A stretch of 27,368 nt of DNA, taken from positions 1-27,368 of the forward strand of contig JASLKI010000100.1 of NCBI GenBank assembly GCA_030747575.1. The letters run 5' to 3'. The DNA is from Verrucomicrobiota bacterium (GTDB lineage: Bacteria > Verrucomicrobiota > Verrucomicrobiia > Limisphaerales > UBA1096). Positions 22,041 to 27,368 of this stretch are shown here, in pieces. Within the stretch, counting starts at the first letter, position 1. Each line of letters starts with the position of its first letter. The notes beneath the pieces are model-generated. The model saw nothing but the letters and a program-made list of their open reading frames with translations. It had not been told where the DNA came from and ran no database searches. The position numbers and the translations under genes are program-made.

Positions 22041-23000
22041 TCAGTCGGCGAAAATGAGGCGTCCACGGCCCACCGGCTCGGCGACGCCGTCGAGTCGCAG
22101 CGAGAGGTCGGGGAGGATGTCCGTGACCCTGCCGCCGGCGATGAGCTTGGCGTCGTCGCACTCGCCGGCGGTCTCTTCCCAAATCTCCACTTCGCGCCCG
22201 ATAACGCCGTTGTGTCTTACATAATCGGTGTGCAACGCGCCCGGCCCGTGCTCGAGCAACTGCGCGTGCCGCCTGGCCAGGCTCTCGAGCAGCCCGGCCA
22301 GCATCGCTGGGAGGGTGATGAGGATGTCCGGCGCCAACTCGCGCAGGCTGCCGGGCGGCTGGACGAACTTGCCGCTGGGGAACTTCGGCGTGGTGGCGAC
22401 GTTGACGCCGATGCCCAGCACGGCGTGCTCAATGCACTCGCCCTTGGCCACGGTCGAGGTGATCACGCCGGAAACCTTGCGGCCGCCAAGTAGCACGTCG
22501 TTGATCCACTTGATTCGTGGCGCCTGGCCAAGCGCGTCGAATTGGCCAAGCGCATCGACCACCGCCAACGTCGGCAGCATGCTCAGGCCAAGGCCGAGTT
22601 CGCGTGCGGAGCGGTTGGGCGAGAACAACACCGTTAGGTGCAGATTGCCCTCGAGGGCGCGCCACGGCCGGCCCCGGTTGCCGTGGAAGTTGTCGCCGGT
22701 CACGGCAAGACAGGCAAACGGCGTGGGCGGCACGGCACCGGTTTGGAGCAGTTCGCGTAGGCCATCCACCTGCGAGATGGCCGAGTGGCCAACAGCCATG
22801 ATTTGCCGCCACGGAGCAGGGGCGGATCGGCGGACAATCTCCGCTTGGCCAAGCCCGCCAACAGCCTGCCAATCGCGCCGGGTGCTGTCGCCGAGTTGTG
22901 CGAAAGGGGCGGCTTCCCAGCCCGCTTGGCCACCGGTTTCGGCGAAGCCGCGTAGCGCCTCCGGGCAATCTGTGATGATGAGCGATCCGGACGTATCCAT
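22041..23000 (-). CDS. Biotin protein ligase (BirA-like catalytic domain)
   Basis: Biotin protein ligase attaches biotin to the carboxyl-carrier domain of acetyl-CoA carboxylase. ATG 23000 gives 319 residues without an N-terminal helix-turn-helix, so no repressor role is expected. Residues 1 to about 85 are not recognisable. The catalytic part follows: HGNRGRPWRALEGNLHLTVLF, RIKWINDVLLGGRKVSGVITS, HAVLGIGVNV, and a small C-terminal beta domain (GVIGREVEIWEE to GRGRLIFAD). The biotinyl-AMP loop, GRGRRGRQW in E. coli BirA, aligns here to FHGNRGRPW, which seems to replace the key Arg by Asn. KWINDVLLGGRK keeps the catalytic Lys. The gene contains two palindrome copies read as LGQ. Confidence 0.82.
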   Translation of the reverse strand: MDTSGSLIITDCPEALRGFAETGGQAGWEAAPFAQLGDSTRRDWQAVGGLGQAEIVRRSAPAPWRQIMAVGHSAISQVDGLRELLQTGAVPPTPFACLAVTGDNFHGNRGRPWRALEGNLHLTVLFSPNRSARELGLGLSMLPTLAVVDALGQFDALGQAPRIKWINDVLLGGRKVSGVITSTVAKGECIEHAVLGIGVNVATTPKFPSGKFVQPPGSLRELAPDILITLPAMLAGLLESLARRHAQLLEHGPGALHTDYVRHNGVIGREVEIWEETAGECDDAKLIAGGRVTDILPDLSLRLDGVAEPVGRGRLIFAD

Positions 23001-23084
23001 CCGCGCCGAGGGTGGCCTTGGCCAGGCGCGGGCAAAAGGAAAATCAGGCTGGAGCAATCGGGGCGCTTGCCCTACAGTCAGCCC

Positions 23085-24122
23085 ATGCAGCGTTGGACGT
23101 GTTCCTTGCTCCTGGCCGCGGTGGTTTTTCTGTCCTGGCCAAACAGCTCACCCGCACCGATCATTTTCCGGCCCGGCGAAGGCTGGTCGTACGAGAGCCT
23201 CAGCGGCGGCGGCGGTTGGCGTCGCGCCAATGCCAAGGATCAACTCGCGGTGTCGAGGGATGCCTTCGCAGCGGAGGACTGGAAAATCGCCTTCAAGGCT
23301 GCCCGTCGCACGGTGGCCGACTGGCCGTTGTCAGACCACGCGGCGGAGGCCCAATTGCTTTTGGCCCAATCATACGAAAAACGAGGTGACGATAAGAAGG
23401 CATTTGCCGAGTACCAAATCCTTCTGCAGCTCTATCCCCAAAATATCGATTTTGAGTATGTTCAGGCGCGGCAGTTTGCGATAGCCACGCGGTATCTGGA
23501 CGGCCAACGTTTCAAGCTTTGGGGCCGTATTCCGTTTTACAAGTCAATGAAAAAGGCGGCAGCCATGTTCCAAGACATCGTGAGTAGTGGGCCGTTCAGT
23601 TCCGTGGCGCCCAAGGCGCAGATGAATATCGGCCAAGCTTGGGTCAACGAGGCAGGCGGCTTTCAATTCTCAGAAAGTGAAAAGCACAAAAACTATCGAT
23701 TGGCGGTACTTGCTTTCGAGAAGGCAGCCGACCGATACCACGACCGTCCCGACATCGCTGCCAGTGGGTTGTTCGCCGCCGGTTCCGCCTACCAACAACA
23801 GTCGCTCGATGCGGAATACGACCAGGGCGTGACCCTCAAGGCCATCGACGCCTTCTCGGATTTCATCGCACTTTACCCCAATGATGAACGGGTGCCTAAG
23901 GCCCGCGAAAAAATTAAAACCATGAAGGTCGAGCAGGCTCTCGGCAACATGAAGATTGCCGGCTATTACGAAAAACTGGGGAAGTTAGCTGGCGCAAAAA
24001 ACTATTACAACGAGGTGAAGGAGCTTGCCCCCGGCACGGAGAATGCCGCTATCGCACTGCAGAAGATCGACGAATTGCAGCGGCAGATCGATGCGGAAAA
24101 GGTATCGAGCTCACAACCGTAA
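23085..24122 (+). CDS. BamD-like TPR protein, outer membrane assembly or related
   Basis: The 345-residue product has an N-terminal secretion signal (MQRWTCSLLLAAVVFLSWPNSSPA) and then tandem TPR-like helical repeats. Examples are DWKIAFKAARRTVADWPLSDHAAEAQLLLAQSYEKRGDDKKAFAEYQ and AIDAFSDFIALYPNDERVPKAREKI, which is the BamD/YfiO pattern. BamD is a lipoprotein of the outer-membrane beta-barrel machine. No lipobox is present after the signal core here, so the protein may be periplasmic and the BamD role is not certain. Its stop overlaps the LptE-like start (TAATG). ATG 23085 is preferred to TTG 23067. It is divergent from the biotin ligase gene across 84 bases. Confidence 0.75.
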   Translation: MQRWTCSLLLAAVVFLSWPNSSPAPIIFRPGEGWSYESLSGGGGWRRANAKDQLAVSRDAFAAEDWKIAFKAARRTVADWPLSDHAAEAQLLLAQSYEKRGDDKKAFAEYQILLQLYPQNIDFEYVQARQFAIATRYLDGQRFKLWGRIPFYKSMKKAAAMFQDIVSSGPFSSVAPKAQMNIGQAWVNEAGGFQFSESEKHKNYRLAVLAFEKAADRYHDRPDIAASGLFAAGSAYQQQSLDAEYDQGVTLKAIDAFSDFIALYPNDERVPKAREKIKTMKVEQALGNMKIAGYYEKLGKLAGAKNYYNEVKELAPGTENAAIALQKIDELQRQIDAEKVSSSQP

Positions 24123-24643
24123 TGATCAGCCCGCCAGCCAGTCGCGCAGCCTTTTTTTTGGCCGCTGCTGTGATGGCCTCCGGCTGCGCCAGCTACCGGC
24201 TTGGTCCGGTGAACCCCGCGATCTCAGCCGGTCAGGCCATCGAGATCGGCCTGTTCCAGAATGCTACGCCGCAGCCCGGCCTCACCGAGTCGGTCAACGC
24301 CTCCATCCGCCGCGAGTTGCAGCGCGACGGCACCTTCGAACTGACCACCGGCGGCGATGGCGACGTCCTGCTTACCGGTAACATCACCGCGTACCGCCGG
24401 TCTGCCGTGAGCTTTCAGCCGCGCGACATCCTCAGCGTGCGCGACTTTGAGGTGGAACTCGTCACCCGCATCCTTGCTACTGAGAAGGCCACTGGCAAGG
24501 TGCTGATCGATCACGAGTTGATAGGCCGCACTACCGTCCGCCTGGGCGGCGACCTTGCGAGTGCCGAGCGACAGGCACTGCCGCTACTCGCCAACGATCT
24601 GGCCCAGAAAACCGTTGCACTTCTCGCCGAGGGCGAGTGGTAA
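24122..24643 (+). CDS. LptE-like LPS-assembly lipoprotein
   Basis: LptE is an outer-membrane lipoprotein that plugs LptD and helps insert LPS. The 173-residue product has a signal with lipobox MASGC (Cys at about residue 22). It is followed by the LptE-type start SYRLGPVNPAISAGQAIEIGLFQNATPQPGLTESVNASIRRELQRDGTFEL. Then come VLLTGNITAYRRSAVSF and ILSVRDFEVELVTRILATEKATGKVL, giving alternating strands and helices. It is co-translated with the BamD-like gene and 39 bases upstream of tgt. The neighbourhood indicates a Gram-negative envelope with an LPS-type outer membrane. Family assignment is by pattern, since LptE is weakly conserved. Confidence 0.75.
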   Translation: MISPPASRAAFFLAAAVMASGCASYRLGPVNPAISAGQAIEIGLFQNATPQPGLTESVNASIRRELQRDGTFELTTGGDGDVLLTGNITAYRRSAVSFQPRDILSVRDFEVELVTRILATEKATGKVLIDHELIGRTTVRLGGDLASAERQALPLLANDLAQKTVALLAEGEW

Positions 24644-24682
24644 ACCTCCGTCTGGCAAGCTGGTTCTCCTGTCCTCCCACGA

Positions 24683-25828
24683 ATGTATGAGTTGCTTAAA
24701 ACCAGCCCGCGCAGCAAGGCGCGTCTTGGCCGGTTGACGACCGCGCGCGGCGTTATCGACACGCCCGTGTTCATGCCGGTCGGAACGCAGGCCAGCGTCA
24801 AGGCGCTCGACCTGCGCGAACTGAACGAGATCGGCACGGAGATCCTGCTTGGTAACACGTATCACCTGTTCCTCCGCCCGGGATTGGACATCATCCGCAA
24901 GGCTGGCGGACTGCACCGGTTCATGAACTGGGACAAGCCGATCCTCACCGACAGCGGCGGGTTTCAGGTTTACAGTTTGGCCAAGATTCGCAAGGTGCAA
25001 GACGACGGCGTTGAGTTTCGCTCGCACCTCAGTGGCGAGATGCTCTTCCTTGGTCCGAGGGAATCGATGGCCATCCAGCGCGAACTTGGCTCCGACATCG
25101 CAATGTTGTTCGATGAATGCCCCCCACATGGGGCATCCGACAGTGACTTGCAGGCCGCCGTCAAGCGTACGCTCGACTGGGCCGCCATCTGCGCCGAGCA
25201 ACCCCGCGCCGAGGGCCAGCTGTACTTCGGCATCGTGCAGGGCGCAAATGCCCCAGAGCTACGCAAGCGTTGTGCGGAGGAACTGGTCGGGATGGACTTC
25301 GATGGCTACGCGATCGGTGGTGTCAGCGTCGGCGAACCGGAGCCCGAAATGATGCATGCTGTCGAGCTCACCGAGCCACACCTGCCGGCCGACAAGGCCC
25401 GCTACGCGATGGGTTTGGGTACCCCGGCGCAGTTGATCGAGCTTGTTGCACGCGGCGTGGACATGTTCGACTGTGTGCTGCCGACCCGTGTTGCTCGGAA
25501 CGGTACCGCCTACACTTCGAGCGGCGCGATCAACCTCCGAGCCAGTCACCAAAAGGAGGAATTCAGCCCGATCGAGGAGGGTTGCAAATGTTTCGCCTGC
25601 AAGCACCACACACGTGCCTACCTGAGGCATCTGCTCAAGGCCGGTGAAATTCTAGGACTACGAATGCTCAGCGTGCACAACTCGCATTTTTTTATGGAGG
25701 TAATGCGCGACATCCGCCGCCACTTGGCCAAGGGCACATTCGATAGTTACCGTGAAGACTTCATCGGAAACTATCAACCCACCTCCAAGGTCCTCGAAGG
25801 CCGCGCCAACTCAAGGCTGCCGAAATAA
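24683..25828 (+). CDS. tgt: Tgt, tRNA-guanine transglycosylase
   Basis: Tgt exchanges G34 of tRNAs with GUN anticodons for preQ1, the step before QueA. The 381-residue protein has standard length. It shows TPVFMPVGTQASVKAL, LGNTYHLFLRPG, the base-binding Asp in LTDSGGFQVYSL, FGIVQGA, YAIGGVSVGEP, YAMGLGTP, and the nucleophile Asp in FDCVLPTRVARNGTAYT. The zinc site is CKCFACKHHTRAYLRHLLKAGEILGLRMLSVHN, with three Cys and a His. ATG 24683 is used; no good Shine-Dalgarno is visible. Two palindrome cores (24976, 25723) are read as LAK. It is the last gene before the AT-rich tail. Confidence 0.97.
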   Translation: MYELLKTSPRSKARLGRLTTARGVIDTPVFMPVGTQASVKALDLRELNEIGTEILLGNTYHLFLRPGLDIIRKAGGLHRFMNWDKPILTDSGGFQVYSLAKIRKVQDDGVEFRSHLSGEMLFLGPRESMAIQRELGSDIAMLFDECPPHGASDSDLQAAVKRTLDWAAICAEQPRAEGQLYFGIVQGANAPELRKRCAEELVGMDFDGYAIGGVSVGEPEPEMMHAVELTEPHLPADKARYAMGLGTPAQLIELVARGVDMFDCVLPTRVARNGTAYTSSGAINLRASHQKEEFSPIEEGCKCFACKHHTRAYLRHLLKAGEILGLRMLSVHNSHFFMEVMRDIRRHLAKGTFDSYREDFIGNYQPTSKVLEGRANSRLPK

Positions 25829-26215
25829 GTTTTTTTTGAGTTTTGTATGATTTGTCCTGCTTCGGGGTGTTCCTCAAGTAATTTGGTCATCGGTCATAGT
25901 GGATTAATGGCCCCTCAAAGTACTTTGAGCGGTGACCTAAGTTGTTTGTTCGGCGGCCACATCGCCTGTCTCGTAGGAAAGGAATTCAAAGGTTAAGCAC
26001 CTTTATATTTAAATATATGTACATTCTTTAAGAATAAGGTTTATTTTTGTTGCATACCAGTACCCATTGAGATTCTGTTTCTGGACTCTTTTTAAAAGTT
26101 TTTGAAACAATCAAGTCGTTTTGGTTATTAACTAATAACAGCGTCGTTTAGCGGTTGAGCTGAGATAGTAATGAAAATGAAACAAATTAACTTAAAAACA
26201 TTAGTGACAGTTTGA
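25829..26215. other. AT-rich spacer after tgt, no gene seen
   Basis: This 387-base stretch has no convincing ORF. It holds a T-run just after tgt (25830-25837) without a good stem, a direct repeat GGTCATC/GGTCATA (25885-25898), a 16-base palindrome (25914-25929), and a hairpin AAAGGT-TAAGC-ACCTTT (25988-26004) followed by the AT palindrome ATATTTAAATAT. Near its end TTGAAA (26102) and TATTAA (26126) at 18-base spacing form a possible promoter for the next gene. A 14-codon ORF (26171-26215) ends directly at the next ATG. Base composition shifts sharply from the GC-rich DNA to the left. Confidence 0.5.
25914..25929. repeat. Perfect 16-base palindrome
   Basis: CTCAAAGTACTTTGAG is its own reverse complement. 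With no loop it is more like a dimeric-protein binding site than a terminator. It lies between tgt and the AT-rich genes, close to the composition change. Confidence 0.5.
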
Positions 26216-26965
26216 ATGAAAATACCCTGCAACAATTGCAATCAGCACTTGGAGATACCCGAAGAAATTTCTGGTCAGACCATTGAGTGTCCTGCCTGTA
26301 ACACCAGTTTGGCTGTGCCCGCTATAATAGCTGCACCAGCCTTGGATAAAGAGGAAGCACCACGAGTAATTTCTAGTAATGAGTACCCGATCGAACTTAA
26401 CTTCAAAAAAATAGCTCTGGCAAAACAAGCCATGCTGGCGGATTCCAACGGCAACTCAATTGCTTATGCTCGGCAAAAGATCTTAAAACTCAAAGAAGAA
26501 CTCGAAGTATTTGAGGACAAAACAAAAGCCAAGCGAATCTGTACAATTAAAGCCAACAAGATCATTGATTTTAGCGCGGCATATAAATTTTACACAGAAA
26601 GCGAACAATGCTTCGGTTCCGTACAACGCAAAGGTCTTCTCTCACTATGGAAAGCGACTTACCTCATCGATGATGCCAGCGGCAATCAGTATGCAACGAT
26701 TCGAGAAGAGAATCCTTTTGCAAAATTTTTTGACACTTTGCTCGGTGGCCTCCCTTTGGTTGGCTTTGTTTGCAACTACATTTTAAATTCTTCATACATT
26801 GTTACTAGCGAAAGAGGAACTCAGATTTTCAGGCTCACAAAAGTTCCGACCTTTTGGGGGTCACTGTTTAAAATAGACAAACTAGCCGAAGTAACTCCTG
26901 ATGAAGAATTGTGCTGCATGATGAGTATTTTGATGATGATTTTCCTCGAAAAGTCGAGAGGTTAA
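26216..26965 (+). CDS. Zinc-ribbon protein with LURP-one/scramblase-like domain
   Basis: The 249-residue product begins with a zinc ribbon (CNNC at residues 5-8 and CPAC at about 26-29, as in MKIPCNNCNQHLEIP and IECPACNTSLAVP). A short linker leads to a beta-rich domain from about residue 70: AMLADSNGNSIAYARQKILKLKEELEVFEDKTK, ICTIKANKIIDFSAAYKF, CFGSVQRKGLLSLWKATYLIDDASGNQYATIREENPF. This alternating D-x-x-G pattern resembles LURP-one-related or scramblase-like (tubby-type) folds. Residues about 170-190 (LLGGLPLVGFVCNYIL) may insert in a membrane. Codon use is AT-rich, unlike the dcw genes, and it has no TTGGCCAA copy. Function unknown. Confidence 0.72.
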   Translation: MKIPCNNCNQHLEIPEEISGQTIECPACNTSLAVPAIIAAPALDKEEAPRVISSNEYPIELNFKKIALAKQAMLADSNGNSIAYARQKILKLKEELEVFEDKTKAKRICTIKANKIIDFSAAYKFYTESEQCFGSVQRKGLLSLWKATYLIDDASGNQYATIREENPFAKFFDTLLGGLPLVGFVCNYILNSSYIVTSERGTQIFRLTKVPTFWGSLFKIDKLAEVTPDEELCCMMSILMMIFLEKSRG

Positions 26966-27031
26966 GCCACTCCTTCCAGTATGCTATTCAATACGGCAAA
27001 AGAATATTTAAAAAAAGAGACTTAAAGAAAA

Positions 27032-27361
27032 ATGAAACACATACTCACAACAATCGCAGTTGTGCTGTTGGTGGGATGCGCCTCGGCTAAAAGGCTCAAT
27101 TTATCTTCAATTTCCATTGGCATGAACAAACAGAAGGTCATTACTTTGAAAGGAGAACCATTTAGAGTGGCAGCGATAGACGGGATGGAATACTTTATTT
27201 ACAGAGGCTTTGATAAAGAACTCTTTAAACTTAATGGGTTCATGGTCTATGAAGCTTTTATCCGATTTAAAGATGGGAAGGTAGATGCGTATGGAAGATT
27301 AGATGATTTCGATAGTACTAGGCACAAAGTATTGTTGATCAAGAAAGCCGCTGCGAAATGA
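27032..27361 (+). CDS. Small lipoprotein, BamE/SmpA-like pattern
   Basis: The 109-residue product has a lipoprotein signal (MKHILTTIAVVLLVGC, lipobox LVGC). The next segment, LSSISIGMNKQKVITLKGEPFRVAAIDGMEYFIYRG, resembles the BamE/SmpA-OmlA start, in which a G-M-x-x-x-x-V helix is followed by G-x-P and a strand. Two more strands follow (EAFIRFKDGKVDAYGRLDDF), then a basic end. The gene is complete, ending seven bases before the window edge, and is AT-rich like its left neighbour 66 bases away. A role in outer-membrane assembly is possible but unproven; many small lipoproteins share this fold. Confidence 0.7.
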   Translation: MKHILTTIAVVLLVGCASAKRLNLSSISIGMNKQKVITLKGEPFRVAAIDGMEYFIYRGFDKELFKLNGFMVYEAFIRFKDGKVDAYGRLDDFDSTRHKVLLIKKAAAK

Positions 27362-27368
27362 GTGAGGC

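Larger units (their letters stand above)
2311..25732. repeat. Dispersed highly iterated palindrome CTTGGCCAAG (family entry)
   Basis: The exact 10-mer starts at 2311, 2323, 3748, 5488, 6421, 8063, 9374, 11955, 13877, 13890, 14441, 15649, 16964, 17140, 19529, 20037, 22844 and 25723. The core TTGGCCAA also occurs at 2822, 6547, 8031, 8076, 11564, 21047, 22542 and 24977, giving 26 in all. Nine copies extend to GCTTGGCCAAGC. Near matches with one change are common (for example 2702, 5412, 22523, 23017). Copies lie in genes of both strands and in three spacers (9374, 14441, 19529). With about 60% GC a hand estimate expects about 0.03 exact copies in this length. None occurs after 25732. Confidence 0.92.

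Noticed and set aside
2063..25828. Frequent CTCGAG hexamer as a second iterated motif
   Set aside because: Nearly all copies I saw read as Leu-Glu (CTC GAG) in frame, so codon preference explains them.
26171..26215. 14-codon ORF ending at the ATG of the zinc-ribbon gene as a leader peptide
   Set aside because: It lies in AT-rich DNA where such ORFs are common, with no Shine-Dalgarno and no regulatory codon run.

Overview
The window is a bacterial chromosome segment of fairly high GC content. It is dominated by a large division and cell-wall (dcw) cluster read on the + strand. Gene order, a strongly diverged FtsZ, a LysM protein inside the cluster and a lysine-rich DksA-like protein fit Verrucomicrobiota or a close PVC relative best. 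That placement is inference, because no rRNA gene is present.

Layout. Bases 1-564 (- strand) hold the N-terminal part of queA. Bases 565-831 hold the promoter region of the dcw operon, with an UP-like A-tract, a -35/-10 pair and phased GG repeats that look like MraZ boxes. From 832 to 18127 the + strand reads mraZ, an unknown gene, rsmH, ftsL, ftsI, murF, mraY, murD, a LysM anchor protein, ftsW, murG, murB, ddl, ftsQ, ftsA and ftsZ. Many neighbours overlap by a few bases (ATGA type), which implies translational coupling. murE and murC, normally inside such clusters, are absent. The set covers lipid II synthesis (murB, murF, mraY, murD, murG, ddl) and the divisome (ftsL, ftsI, ftsW, ftsQ, ftsA, ftsZ).

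Bases 18320-20295 carry a DksA-like gene, rpmG (L33), rpsR (S18) and a ZIP metal transporter. The first three proteins lack zinc-binding cysteine sets, so this may be a zinc-sparing group. On the - strand, 20303-23000 carries a biotin ligase homologue, aroB and an orphan with a possible PD-(D/E)XK motif. Divergent from these, 23085-25828 carries a BamD-like TPR protein, an LptE-like lipoprotein and tgt. With queA at the other end, two queuosine genes bracket the window.

From 25829 to the end the DNA becomes visibly AT-rich and holds a zinc-ribbon/LOR-like protein and a small BamE-like lipoprotein. This tail looks like accessory DNA.

The main unexpected signal is a short palindrome, CTTGGCCAAG. 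The exact 10-mer occurs 18 times and its core TTGGCCAA 26 times between 2311 and 25732, in all codon frames, on both gene strands and in spacers. It is absent from the AT-rich tail. It behaves like a highly iterated palindrome comparable to cyanobacterial HIP1. A second notable point is the ftsL-ftsI junction: the two genes form one open frame as written, but a -1 shift at an in-frame A AAA AAC heptamer would restore a separate ftsL ending one base before the ftsI start.
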